Notes: generated by a model from the sequence alone, not told the origin. A DNA stretch of 64,000 nt from JBNGOQ01 sp050589645 (GCF_050589645.1 NZ_JBNGOQ010000003.1:496001-560000); one strand, 5' to 3'; positions 52,493 through 61,441 are shown, counted from the stretch's first letter. Numbers and translations are program-made.

Positions 52493-53674
52493 ATGAAACG
52501 AAGAGAGTTTATAGTCAAAAGTGGTGTGGCCATGGCAGGTGTGTCCACCATGAGTGCCGGCATGCCGTATTTCTCCAAAAATCGGAGCGTCAACATAGGC
52601 GTGATCGGAACGGGAGATAGGGGAGGCGGACTTATCCCTATAATCAACGATATCCAAGGGCTAAACGTGGCAGGATGCTGTGATGTACTGCCCTTTAGAT
52701 TGGAGAACGGATTAAAAAAAGTGGGCAGGAAAACGGCCGCGTACTCCGATTACAGGAAACTGTTGGATAACAAGGACATTGATGCCGTGCTGATCGCTAC
52801 GCCGTTCAACACCCATTCCCGAATCGCTCTGGACGCCTTGGATGCGGGAAAGCACGTCTATTGCGAAAAAACCCTGGCCAAGGGCTATGATGACATTGAA
52901 GCCATCATCAGCAAGACCTCTGGTTCAAAGCAGATCTTTCAGACCGGGCATCAATATCATAGCTCACGCTTGTACTCCCACATCGTGGATTTGATCAACA
53001 ATGGAAAGGTTGGCAAGATTACGGCCATTGAATGTCAGTGGAACAGAAATGCGGATTGGCGCAGGCCGGTTCCCGGTCCCGAATATGAACGGGCGATCAA
53101 CTGGCGCATGTACCGGGAGTATTCTGGAGGCCTTTTGGCCGAACTATGCTCTCATCAGTTGGATTTGATCAATTGGGTTCTCGATGCGGTTCCTGTAAAG
53201 GTGATGGGCGATGGTGGGGTCGATTATTGGAAAGATGGTAGGGAAACCTACGACAACATACACATGATTTATACCTACCCCAATGGGGTAAGGGCCAAAT
53301 TTACCTGTTTGACCAGTAATGCCAAGGATGATTATTTGATTACAATATTGGGCGATAAAGGGACCATTACCATAGATTATACCAAGGCGTGGTTTTATCC
53401 TGAGAAGATCGGGGATAAAAAGGAACTGGGCGAAGTGGATGGGGTTTCCGGGGCCACCGTCCAATGGGAGCAAAATAAGGGAGTTCCCATTGAGGTTGAG
53501 CATTTGGATCCCAGCAAACAGGCCCTGCTTGATTTTAGGAATAGTGTGCTGGATAATAAAACCCCGGAATCCAATGTGTTTTCGGGAGCCAAAGCGGCTA
53601 TATGTGTACAAATGGGCTTGGACGCGCTCTATACAGGAAAAGTAATTCCATGGAAGCAGGCAGTACTACAATGA
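52493..53674 (+). CDS. Gfo/Idh/MocA-family oxidoreductase, Tat-exported (second)
   Basis: This 393-aa protein has a twin-arginine signal (MKRREFIVKSGVAMAGVSTM) and a classical dinucleotide loop NIGVIGTGDRGGG. The family EKP motif reads EKTLAKG. GHQYHSSRLYSHIVDLINNGKVG and the substrate-side LAELCSHQLDLINWVLD are present. Compared with the first oxidoreductase it is shorter and the loop is intact. A 78-bp gap separates the two, so it may have a weaker tie to the operon. The pair could oxidise a sugar at C3 and reduce the freed 3-keto product. Substrate is unknown. Confidence 0.87.
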   Translation: MKRREFIVKSGVAMAGVSTMSAGMPYFSKNRSVNIGVIGTGDRGGGLIPIINDIQGLNVAGCCDVLPFRLENGLKKVGRKTAAYSDYRKLLDNKDIDAVLIATPFNTHSRIALDALDAGKHVYCEKTLAKGYDDIEAIISKTSGSKQIFQTGHQYHSSRLYSHIVDLINNGKVGKITAIECQWNRNADWRRPVPGPEYERAINWRMYREYSGGLLAELCSHQLDLINWVLDAVPVKVMGDGGVDYWKDGRETYDNIHMIYTYPNGVRAKFTCLTSNAKDDYLITILGDKGTITIDYTKAWFYPEKIGDKKELGEVDGVSGATVQWEQNKGVPIEVEHLDPSKQALLDFRNSVLDNKTPESNVFSGAKAAICVQMGLDALYTGKVIPWKQAVLQ

Positions 53675-53768
53675 ACAGGAACCAACACTTCCCGAACTTG
53701 GCGTGATCTGAGGACTTTTCACCAGATAAAATAGTCCCGAATTATTTCCCGCTACGGCCCTGTCTTTG

Positions 53769-53776
53769 TACTTTTG
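53769..53776 (+). promoter_or_regulatory. Candidate mazG promoter (-7 element)
   Basis: TACTTTTG matches TAnnTTTG, 14 bp before the mazG start. Confidence 0.4.
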
Positions 53777-53790
53777 CCCAAAATGAACTT

Positions 53791-54564
53791 ATGAATTCCC
53801 GAAAGGCCCAGTTGGCTGCTTTTGACCGTTTGCTGACCATTATGGACGAACTTCGTGCCCAATGTCCCTGGGACAAAAAGCAGACCATGCAATCGCTGCG
53901 CCACCTCACCATTGAAGAGACCTACGAACTTGGTGATGCCATTCTGGACAACGACCTGGACGAAGTAAAGAAAGAACTGGGAGATTTGTTGCTCCATATC
54001 GTTTTCTATGCCAAAATAGGTTCCGAGACCAATGCCTTTGATATGGCCGATGTGGCCCATGATATCTGTGAAAAATTGATTCATAGGCACCCGCATATCT
54101 ATGGGGACGTGAAGGTCCAAAACGAAGAAGAGGTAAAACAGAACTGGGAGAACATCAAGCTTAAGGAAGGCAAGAAAAGCGTGCTGGAAGGTGTTCCCAG
54201 TAGTTTGCCCGCCTTGGTAAAAGCCAATCGCATTCAGGACAAAGTAGCTGGAGTAGGTTTTGACTGGGAAGAGCCACAACAGGTTTTCGAAAAGGTTCAG
54301 GAAGAATTAGCCGAATTGCAGCATGAAGTAAAAGTGGGCAATACCAAAGAAATAGAATCCGAATTTGGCGACGTGCTCTTCTCCATGATCAATTATGCCC
54401 GTTTTTTGGATGTTAATCCGGAAAATGCACTGGAACGCACCAATAAAAAATTCATAAAACGCTTTCAATACCTGGAAAACCAGGCCAAAAGCACGGGCAA
54501 GTCCCTTAGAGACATGACCCTTGATGAAATGCAGCTTTTTTGGGAAGAGGCCAAGAAATTGTAA
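53791..54564 (+). CDS. mazG: Nucleoside triphosphate pyrophosphohydrolase
   Basis: MazG hydrolyses (d)NTPs, including damaged ones, to monophosphate and pyrophosphate. The 257-aa protein has two all-alpha MazG domains. The N-terminal one has CPWDKKQTMQSLRHLTIEETYELGDAILDNDLDEVKKELGDLLLHIVF with the EExxE-12-ExxD metal motif. The second has EEPQQVFEKVQEELAELQHEV and ESEFGDVLFSMINYAR. It is the usual full-length form. In flavobacteria I expect it beside def and DUF5606; here accessory genes stand between. Confidence 0.95.
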   Translation: MNSRKAQLAAFDRLLTIMDELRAQCPWDKKQTMQSLRHLTIEETYELGDAILDNDLDEVKKELGDLLLHIVFYAKIGSETNAFDMADVAHDICEKLIHRHPHIYGDVKVQNEEEVKQNWENIKLKEGKKSVLEGVPSSLPALVKANRIQDKVAGVGFDWEEPQQVFEKVQEELAELQHEVKVGNTKEIESEFGDVLFSMINYARFLDVNPENALERTNKKFIKRFQYLENQAKSTGKSLRDMTLDEMQLFWEEAKKL

Positions 54565-54571
54565 AACATCG

Positions 54572-54714
54572 TTTCATTTCAATGAAAGGACCAGGTTTGT
54601 TTTGAGTGTTCCAGTCCGTTTTGTACGCTAAAATTCCGGGAACAAAAAAATCCGGTATCCCGCCTCCGGATCACAAACCTAACTGCTATCTTTGCTGCTT
54701 CAAAAGCGACGACC
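54572..54714. other. mazG-MATE intergenic region
   Basis: It contains a perfect inverted repeat TTTCATT-tc-AATGAAA (54572-54587), a short hairpin with ATCCGG / CCGGAT arms (about 54650-54672), and a TAnnTTTG element, TATCTTTG (54687-54694), 20 bp before the MATE start. No gene is seen. Confidence 0.5.
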
Positions 54715-56085
54715 TTGCTGCAACAGTACACCAAAGAATTTAACTATAATCTGCGTCTGGCCTCACCCGTAATTTTGGGTATGCTGGGCCATACCTTTGT
54801 GGCCTTTGCGGATAATATCATGGTAGGTCAGTTGGGGACGGCCGAACTTGCCGCGGTATCCCTGGGCAATAGTTTTATTTTTATTGCTATGTCCCTAGGA
54901 ATTGGTTTTTCTACAGCCATCACACCGCTGGTGGCCGAAGCGGATGGCGCGGGAAACCGCGCGGACGGAAAAAGCGCGCTAAAGCATGGTTTGTTGCTCT
55001 GTACCCTCTTGGGACTTACGCTCTTTGGGATTATCCTATTGTGCAAGCCTTTGATGTATCTTATGGAACAACCACCAGAGGTGGTGGAACTGGCCATTCC
55101 GTACCTTAACCTCGTGGCGTTTTCCCTGGTGCCCCTAATTATCTTTCAGGCATTTAAACAATTCTCCGAAGGACTGTCCCAGACCCGATACCCCATGTAC
55201 GCTACCATTATCGCCAATGTGGTGAATATTGTATTGAACTATCTACTTATTTTTGGGTCTTTTGGCTTTCCCAGACTGGGCATCATAGGCGCCGCCATCG
55301 GTACCTTGGCCTCCCGGATGATTATGGTATTATACATCTGGTATCTATTGAAAAGTAAAAAGAAGTTCCAGGACTATGTCACGGGCTTTAATTTTAGGAA
55401 GATCGAAAAAAAGGTGATGAACAAAATCATCTCCTTAGGATTTCCGTCCGCCTTACAGATGTTCTTTGAAGTGGCCATTTTTACAGCGGCCATATGGCTG
55501 AGCGGGGTTTTGGGCAAAAATGCGCAGGCTGCAAACCAGATTGCCCTGAATTTAAGCAGTATGACCTTTATGGTAGGTATGGGACTCAGTGTTGCCGCCA
55601 TGGTCCGTGTGGGCAATCAAAAAGGATTGCACAATTTTGGTGAATTGCGGCGTATCGCACAGTCTATTTTCTTTCTTACCCTTTTGTTGGAAATTGTTTT
55701 TGCGCTGCTTTTTCTGATCGGCCGCGATTGGCTACCTACGATTTATCTGGATGTGGATGACCTTGCTAATAGACAGGACAATACAGAAGTGATACTTTTA
55801 GCGGCCCGGCTCATATTTGTGGCGGCCTTTTTTCAGATATCCGATGGGATTCAGGTGGTGGTACTTGGCGCTTTGAGAGGACTACAGGATGTAAAAATCC
55901 CTACGTTAATCACCTTTATCGCGTACTGGCTCATAGGATTTCCCATCAGCTATTATTTGGGATTGTTCACGGAACTCGGGAGCACGGGAATATGGATCGG
56001 GCTGCTATCGGGCCTTACGGCTTCGGCGATTATGTTGTATATTCGATTTAATTATATGACCAAGAAATTGATTCTTAATACGTAG
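54715..56085 (+). CDS. MATE-family efflux transporter
   Basis: This 456-aa protein has twelve predicted helices in two halves. The first half opens LRLASPVILGMLGHTFVAFADNIMVGQLGTAELAAVSLGNSF, and the second repeats the pattern from about residue 235 (ISLGFPSALQMFFEVAIFTAAIWLSGVLG). MATE transporters export cationic drugs or metabolites using Na+ or H+ gradients. Translation probably begins at TTG 54715: the residues after it match the family N-terminus, no ATG is in frame, and a TAnnTTTG element lies 20 bp upstream. It stands 6 bp before a small acidic gene. Confidence 0.93.
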   Translation: MLQQYTKEFNYNLRLASPVILGMLGHTFVAFADNIMVGQLGTAELAAVSLGNSFIFIAMSLGIGFSTAITPLVAEADGAGNRADGKSALKHGLLLCTLLGLTLFGIILLCKPLMYLMEQPPEVVELAIPYLNLVAFSLVPLIIFQAFKQFSEGLSQTRYPMYATIIANVVNIVLNYLLIFGSFGFPRLGIIGAAIGTLASRMIMVLYIWYLLKSKKKFQDYVTGFNFRKIEKKVMNKIISLGFPSALQMFFEVAIFTAAIWLSGVLGKNAQAANQIALNLSSMTFMVGMGLSVAAMVRVGNQKGLHNFGELRRIAQSIFFLTLLLEIVFALLFLIGRDWLPTIYLDVDDLANRQDNTEVILLAARLIFVAAFFQISDGIQVVVLGALRGLQDVKIPTLITFIAYWLIGFPISYYLGLFTELGSTGIWIGLLSGLTASAIMLYIRFNYMTKKLILNT

Positions 56086-56091
56086 ACCCAT

Positions 56092-56319
56092 ATGGAACTT
56101 CCAAAGTTTTTGTTAGGTGATAATACCGATTTTCCATCTGCTATCTTCATCGTTCATACCGAGTTTCCGCGTTTCATTATAAATCTGGAAAACGATGAGG
56201 TAGAGTGGTTGGAGGATTTTTCTCCGGAAGATGAAAAAGAATTGTCGGTAGAAGCTGAAAATCTCATAGCGGAGGCAACCGCCTTCTATGATCGGGAAGT
56301 TAGCCGTTACGAAGATTAG
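56092..56319 (+). CDS. Small acidic protein, function unknown
   Basis: This 75-aa protein has no family I recognise. It is strongly acidic (E and D in about a third of residues) with a hydrophobic N-terminal third (LLGDNTDFPSAIFIVHTEFPRFIINL) and a helical C-terminus. No export signal is present, so it is cytosolic. It lies 6 bp after the MATE gene and 4 bp before the PAP2 gene, which supports real translation in an operon. Base composition and codon use look like its neighbours. Confidence 0.75.
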   Translation: MELPKFLLGDNTDFPSAIFIVHTEFPRFIINLENDEVEWLEDFSPEDEKELSVEAENLIAEATAFYDREVSRYED

Positions 56320-56323
56320 GAAT

Positions 56324-56893
56324 ATGTTTGAAGAACTCGTACAGTACGATAAAGATCTATTTCTCTTTCTAAATAACTTGGGGAGTGCCCCTTGGGACGG
56401 TTTTTGGCTCTTTGTAACAAGCAAGTGGAGTTCCATTCCCCTCTACGCCCTGCTCCTCGTTTTATGCTATAAAAACTGGGGATGGAGAAGAACCTTGTTG
56501 ATGTTGTTGACCGTTGCCCTTCTGATTACCTGTACCGATCAATTGGCCAATTTCTTTAAATATGGGGTACAACGCCTGCGTCCTTGCCATGATCCAACCC
56601 TTACTGGTTTGATGCGATTGGTAAAGCCTTCTTGCGGGGGCAGCTACGGTTATTTCTCGGCCCATGCGGCCAATTCCTTCGCCATCGCCTTTTTCTTTTC
56701 GTACCTATTGGCATCAAAATTTAAATATATAGGAATTTTCTTGATTTTTTGGGCTATTTTCGTATCCTATAGTAGGATTTATCTTGGAGTTCACTTTCCC
56801 CTGGATGTGATTTCCGGGATCTTGATAGGGCTGATGCTAAGTTGGTTATTTGCAAAGTTATATATATTTGCACTTCAGAAATTTCATCTATGA
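56324..56893 (+). CDS. PAP2-family membrane phosphatase
   Basis: This 189-aa membrane protein has about five helices and the three PAP2 motifs: KYGVQRLRP (KxxxxxxRP), YFSAHAANSFA (the PSGH position reads FSAH) and SRIYLGVHFPLD (SRxxxxxHxxxD). It is probably a lipid phosphatase acting on undecaprenyl pyrophosphate or a related lipid at the outer face of the cytoplasmic membrane. ATG 56324 is preferred to an upstream in-frame codon at 56288 that would overlap the previous gene. The stop overlaps the GT39 start by 4 bp. Confidence 0.93.
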   Translation: MFEELVQYDKDLFLFLNNLGSAPWDGFWLFVTSKWSSIPLYALLLVLCYKNWGWRRTLLMLLTVALLITCTDQLANFFKYGVQRLRPCHDPTLTGLMRLVKPSCGGSYGYFSAHAANSFAIAFFFSYLLASKFKYIGIFLIFWAIFVSYSRIYLGVHFPLDVISGILIGLMLSWLFAKLYIFALQKFHL

Positions 56894-58548
56894 TATCCGA
56901 TAAGCGGTATTGGTTTTTACTGTTTCTGATTGTCCTGGTTTTTGTCGCCGGTATGTTTGTGACGCTCTTTGAAAATGATTCCGCACAGTTTGCCGTTATG
57001 GCCATGCGGATGCTCCAAGAGAACGATTTTGTGAATTTGTTCAAGGGTCCTGAAGAATATTTGGATAAGCCCCACATGCATTATTGGTTGGCGGCACTGT
57101 CCTTCAAGATTTTCGGTCTTTACGATTGGGCCTATCGCATCCCTGCCATCTTGGCCACCCTTTTAGGGGCCTACAGTTGCTTCGGACTGGGAAAGCTATT
57201 GTACCATAGGGATATTGGCAGACTGTCCGCACTTATTTTCCTCACGGCACAGACTATTGTTCTGGGGAATATCGATGTGCGCACCGATGCCGTACTTACC
57301 GGTTTTACCATTTTTGCCATTTGGCAACTGGCTGCCTATATTAACAAGAAATCCTTGGGACATCTGTTATTGGGGGCCTTGGGAGCGGGCATCGCCTTTT
57401 CCACGAAAGGGCAGATTGCACTATTGGTCATTGGCCTTCCCATAGCCTGCCACCTGGCCTATACCAGGCGTTGGAAGAGCTTGTTCAGTTGGAAAATACT
57501 TTTGGCGTTGATGATCTTTGGCCTTGCCATTGCACCTATGTTATATGCCTATTACCTGCAGTTTGATCTGCATCCGGAAAAGATAATTCGGGGCAGGGGC
57601 GATCGCAGTGGGATATTCTTCATTTTCTGGGAACAGAGTTTTGAACGTCTCAGCGGGCAGGGCGTAGGCAAGAACAGCAGCGATTACTTCTTCTTTTTCC
57701 ATACGTTTCTTTGGGTCTTCCTGCCTTGGACGGTTATTGGTCTTACCGCCTATTGGTCGCGGGTAAAGACCTTTTTTAGGTTGCGGTTCTCCTATAATCC
57801 CAAATACGAGTTTTTGACCTTGGGAGGTATTACCTTGATTTTCATTTTGATCAGCTTTGCGCAGTTTAAACTGCCGCATTACCTGAACATCATTATACCT
57901 TTGTTTTCGGTACTAACTGCCTCTTATCTCTATAGCCTGTACCAATACACAAAAAAGAGGGCCGTAAAGGTCATCCTTGGCGTGCAATACTTTATTCTTA
58001 GCCTGGTGTTTATTGCTTCGGTACTGATCTGTTATTTTGCCTTTAAGTTCCAAAGCCCTGTGGGCCACGTACTGCTCGGCATCCTATTTCTGATCATCAT
58101 CTATTTTTGTTTAAAAAGGGAGGCCTACCATTTGCGGATCATTACGCTTTCTGTTTATAGTTCACTCTTGCTAAATGCGGTTCTGAACACCCATTTTTAT
58201 CCGTCCCTACTGGAATATCAGGCAGGCTCCTCAATGGCCAAGGTGGTGGCTAGGAACAATATCCCGGTGGACAATATTTGCAAACTCTCCAGGCAGCATA
58301 CCTGGGCACTGGATTTCTACAACAAGCGGCCCGTGATGATCTCATCCATTTCCCAAATCAAGTATAAAAAGGACATATGGGTCTATGTGAGCGATTCCGA
58401 ACTGGACCAACTTCGTAATTTTGGCTTTGATTGGGACAAACAGTATACCGTAGACCAATTTAGGACTACCCGTTTGTCATTGAAGTTTTTGGACCCCACA
58501 ACCCGGAAGAAAGTCCTCAATAAAATGCATTTGGTGCATATTTATTGA
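56890..58548 (+). CDS. GT39-family glycosyltransferase (ArnT-like)
   Basis: This 552-aa multi-helix membrane protein resembles ArnT/PMT-type glycosyltransferases, which use polyprenyl-phosphate sugars as donors. The first outer loop has the acidic FENDSAQFAVMAMRMLQENDFVNLFKGPEEYLDKPHMHYWLAALSFKIFG, with the catalytic-type Asp and the DKPHMHYW segment characteristic of the family. RTDAVLTGFTIFAIWQL and LPHYLNIIIPLFSVLTA follow. It overlaps the PAP2 gene by four bases (ATGA). A likely role is transfer of a sugar to lipid A or a glycan; the donor may come from the GT2 enzyme at 59.4 kb. Confidence 0.92.
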   Translation: MISDKRYWFLLFLIVLVFVAGMFVTLFENDSAQFAVMAMRMLQENDFVNLFKGPEEYLDKPHMHYWLAALSFKIFGLYDWAYRIPAILATLLGAYSCFGLGKLLYHRDIGRLSALIFLTAQTIVLGNIDVRTDAVLTGFTIFAIWQLAAYINKKSLGHLLLGALGAGIAFSTKGQIALLVIGLPIACHLAYTRRWKSLFSWKILLALMIFGLAIAPMLYAYYLQFDLHPEKIIRGRGDRSGIFFIFWEQSFERLSGQGVGKNSSDYFFFFHTFLWVFLPWTVIGLTAYWSRVKTFFRLRFSYNPKYEFLTLGGITLIFILISFAQFKLPHYLNIIIPLFSVLTASYLYSLYQYTKKRAVKVILGVQYFILSLVFIASVLICYFAFKFQSPVGHVLLGILFLIIIYFCLKREAYHLRIITLSVYSSLLLNAVLNTHFYPSLLEYQAGSSMAKVVARNNIPVDNICKLSRQHTWALDFYNKRPVMISSISQIKYKKDIWVYVSDSELDQLRNFGFDWDKQYTVDQFRTTRLSLKFLDPTTRKKVLNKMHLVHIY

Positions 58549-59414
58549 GTTTCCACAGTGTTCAGCACTACTTTTTTGAAATGATAGAATATACCGGTCA
58601 GGGATACCAGTGCAGTTATCAAAAAAAAGACCATACTGATGCCAATCGAGATGTTTTGATCAAGGCCCAACCACAGGGCGCCATAAAAGAAGGTGAGCTC
58701 CCTACTACCGATACCGCCCAAGGTGATGGGCAAGACTGAAACAATGGAGGAAATTAAAAAAACGAACAGATATACCGGGATATGGTTTTCTATGTGTAGT
58801 GCTTTGAGAATAAAAAATACGCAGACCAACTGTGCCAATTGAACCAGGGCCGAATATCCAAATGACCTCCAGAAGATCCCTAGCACATAAGCAAAGAACT
58901 TTTTGTTGAGCAGCCAAAAAACCAAGATGCCCAATACAATTCCCGAGCCAAAGAGTAGGTTAAGTGGTTTTAGCATGTCATGATCGATCAACAAGGCCAA
59001 AAGGCACGCATAGATGAATAACAACAGAAGTCCGCTAAGCCTGTCCAGCACCAATATGGATACCACCTTTTTGGTATCTACGGCAAATTTTTTTTTGATC
59101 AGATACCCCTTGTACGCGTCCCCTCCGATACCACCTGGCAGAAACAAGTTGTAGAACATGCCCAACAAGTACAGCTGCAGGTTACTTTTATGGGCAAGAA
59201 AAACCCGCAATTGGTGCAGGTAGAGGTTAAGGCGAAATGCCGCTATGGCCTTGGATAATACAAAAAATACAAGGGCTACGACAAGGTACAGTGGTCGGGT
59301 GGCCTTGAGCGTTTCCCAGACGTCCTTAAATGCGATCTTGGTAAAGATAAAATAAAGCAGTACCGCACTAAAGAGAATTTTTAGGACGGTTATGAGCTTT
59401 TTACGCTGGGCCAC
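58542..59414 (-). CDS. Lysylphosphatidylglycerol-synthase-TM / UPF0104-type membrane protein
   Basis: This 290-aa protein has seven to eight membrane helices and the LPG_synthase_TM pattern: FFVLSKAIAAFRLNLYLHQLRV, LGMFYNLFLPGGIGGDAYKGYLIKKKF (the conserved PGGIGGD), VLVLDRLSGLLLLFIYA and LPITLGGIGSRELTFFYGALWLG. Such proteins without the synthase domain may flip lipids; function is not settled. Translation appears to start at GTG 59414, overlapping the GT2 stop by 14 bp. Its stop meets that of the convergent GT39 gene with a 7-bp overlap. Confidence 0.9.
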   Translation of the reverse strand: MAQRKKLITVLKILFSAVLLYFIFTKIAFKDVWETLKATRPLYLVVALVFFVLSKAIAAFRLNLYLHQLRVFLAHKSNLQLYLLGMFYNLFLPGGIGGDAYKGYLIKKKFAVDTKKVVSILVLDRLSGLLLLFIYACLLALLIDHDMLKPLNLLFGSGIVLGILVFWLLNKKFFAYVLGIFWRSFGYSALVQLAQLVCVFFILKALHIENHIPVYLFVFLISSIVSVLPITLGGIGSRELTFFYGALWLGLDQNISIGISMVFFLITALVSLTGIFYHFKKVVLNTVETQ

Positions 59415-60357
59415 CTACAAATACATTTTTAATTCGATACGGTCTTTTCTTTTGGGATTCGTAGTAAGTGCGAATCAACAGTTCCATTACAATGCCAATA
59501 GTGAACAACTGTATTCCGGCAAGAATGAACATCATACCGAACATAAGCAGGGGCCGTGTACCAATGTCCTCACCCATGGTAAACTTAATGATAAGCAAGT
59601 AGATATTGATGAAGATACCCAAAATAATCAGCAGAAACCCAAAGATTCCAAAAAGGTGAATAGGTCGTTGAAAATACTTTCGTATGAATAACAGGAGCAT
59701 CATATCGGCCACTACCTTAAATACCCGTTCCAGGCCGTATTTGGAAACCCCCGCGTGTCGGGCATGATGCTTTACGGGCACTTGTTTGATCTGCGCCCCT
59801 TCCAGATGCGCCAACAAGGTGATAAAACGGTGCATTTCCCCGTAAAGATTCAGTTCTTTGGCAATATCCTTGGTGAATACCTTTAAAGCACAGCCGTTGT
59901 CCTTTATATCCAGTTTGGTCACCCGTCTTACCATAAAGTTGGCAATTTTCGAAGGTATTTTTTTTACAAGCGAATCCTTTCGTTTCTGGCGAATCCCGGT
60001 AACCACATCATATTCCTCGGTGACGGCGTAGCTCAACATTTCTGGAATATCACTGGGATCATTCTGTAGATCCCCGTCCATGGTTATGATAAAATCGCCT
60101 TCGGCATAGTCAAGGCCGGCTGCCAAAGCAAGGCTTTGTCCATAGTTTTTTTTGAGTTCAATCAAATGTACCTTGGCATCGTCCATGTCCCGGACTACTT
60201 TTCGGGTACCGTCTTTCGAAAAATCGTCCACATAAATAATCTGGTAGTTGTATCCCGCCAAACTCTCGTGTATTTTTTGGGTGAGCAAGGCAACATTTTC
60301 CTCCTCATTGTATAGGGGAACCACGATGGACAATAGGGACGATGTAACAGGATTCAT
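59401..60357 (-). CDS. Glycosyltransferase family 2, DPM1/GtrB/ArnC-like
   Basis: This 318-aa enzyme has an N-terminal GT-A domain (LSIVVPLYNEEENV, DDFSKDGTRKVV, ITMDGDLQNDPSDIPEML). Two C-terminal membrane helices follow (about 232-256 and 268-292), as in polyprenyl-phosphate mannose/glucose synthases. It likely makes a polyprenyl-phosphate sugar, the donor needed by a GT39 enzyme. ATG 60357 is preferred over an upstream TTG. It overlaps the UPF0104 gene downstream. The MeaB gene is upstream, 35 bp away. Confidence 0.93.
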   Translation of the reverse strand: MNPVTSSLLSIVVPLYNEEENVALLTQKIHESLAGYNYQIIYVDDFSKDGTRKVVRDMDDAKVHLIELKKNYGQSLALAAGLDYAEGDFIITMDGDLQNDPSDIPEMLSYAVTEEYDVVTGIRQKRKDSLVKKIPSKIANFMVRRVTKLDIKDNGCALKVFTKDIAKELNLYGEMHRFITLLAHLEGAQIKQVPVKHHARHAGVSKYGLERVFKVVADMMLLLFIRKYFQRPIHLFGIFGFLLIILGIFINIYLLIIKFTMGEDIGTRPLLMFGMMFILAGIQLFTIGIVMELLIRTYYESQKKRPYRIKNVFVGGPA

Positions 60358-60392
60358 GTGCTGGACGTGTTTAGGCGACAAATTTAGGTTTT

Positions 60393-61439
60393 TTATTTAA
60401 GTTCCCTTTCGTATTGCTGAAGAAGCTTTTCTGCTGCTTTAAAGGGCGATATCCTGTTCTCAATAACCTCCACCAAGAGTAAGTCCAGCACACTTCTTAT
60501 TTTTTTGTTTTGGTAAAAGTGCTGTTTAAGACTGCTATCCAAGGTCTGCATAAACCAATATTTGTTCTGTTCCTGCCGTTTTGCCCTAAAATGGCCTTTT
60601 TCTTTGGTTTCCAGCCCGTACTCCTGAATCATATCCCATATCTCAGGAATGCCTTTGTTGTTCAGGGCCGAACAACTGAGCACCTTAGGCACCCATCCGT
60701 TCTCTTTGGGGGGGTACAGATGCAAGGCCCTGGTAAACTCTGATTTGGCAAAATTGGCACGTTTTAAATTATCGCCGTCAGCTTTGTTGATAACCAGGGC
60801 ATCTGCCATTTCCATAATGCCCCTTTTGATACCTTGGAGCTCGTCTCCCGCTCCTGGAAGTTTTAAGAGCAGAAAGAAATCGACCATACTGTGCACCGCG
60901 GTCTCACTTTGGCCCACACCCACGGTTTCCACCAAAACAACATTGTAGCCGGCCGCCTCGCAGAGCACAATGGTCTCTCGTGTTTTGCGTGCAACACCCC
61001 CCAAAGAAGTTCCCGAGGGGGAAGGGCGTATAAAAGCATGGGGATCCTTTACCAATTCCTCCATACGGGTCTTATCGCCCAGGATGCTACCCTTGCTTAT
61101 TGAACTGGTAGGATCAACAGCCAATACGGCCACTTTTTTACCCAAAGCGGTCAATGTTTTTCCAAAGCTTTCGATAAAAGTACTTTTGCCCACACCGGGT
61201 ACCCCCGTTATCCCGATTCGCATGGCATCACTCTTTTTGGACAGGCACTGCTCCACCAACTCATTGGCCTTTTGCTGGTGCCGCTTATCGGTGCTTTCCA
61301 CTAAAGTTATGGCCCTAGCCAGGGCAGTGGGGTCACCGTTAAAAATACCATCGACCAAGGTACTTACCGAAGGTGCCCTTTTCCGAAAGGACTGAATTTT
61401 GGAAATACGTTCCGAACGTGTATTTTTCGTATTGCCCAA
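60393..61439 (-). CDS. meaB: Methylmalonyl-CoA mutase-associated GTPase MeaB
   Basis: MeaB is a G3E-family GTPase that guards and reloads the B12-dependent methylmalonyl-CoA mutase. The 348-aa protein has Walker A GITGVPGVGKSTFIE, VLAVDPTSSISKGSILGDKTRM, the switch VVLVETVGVGQSE, and guanine specificity NKADGD. The C-terminal dimerisation arm is present. No ATG lies near the domain start; TTG 61439 (MGNTKNTRSERISK) is the likely start, 2 bp after the DUF2911 stop. The mutase genes are not in the window. Confidence 0.95.
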   Translation of the reverse strand: MGNTKNTRSERISKIQSFRKRAPSVSTLVDGIFNGDPTALARAITLVESTDKRHQQKANELVEQCLSKKSDAMRIGITGVPGVGKSTFIESFGKTLTALGKKVAVLAVDPTSSISKGSILGDKTRMEELVKDPHAFIRPSPSGTSLGGVARKTRETIVLCEAAGYNVVLVETVGVGQSETAVHSMVDFFLLLKLPGAGDELQGIKRGIMEMADALVINKADGDNLKRANFAKSEFTRALHLYPPKENGWVPKVLSCSALNNKGIPEIWDMIQEYGLETKEKGHFRAKRQEQNKYWFMQTLDSSLKQHFYQNKKIRSVLDLLLVEVIENRISPFKAAEKLLQQYERELK

Positions 61440-61441
61440 GG

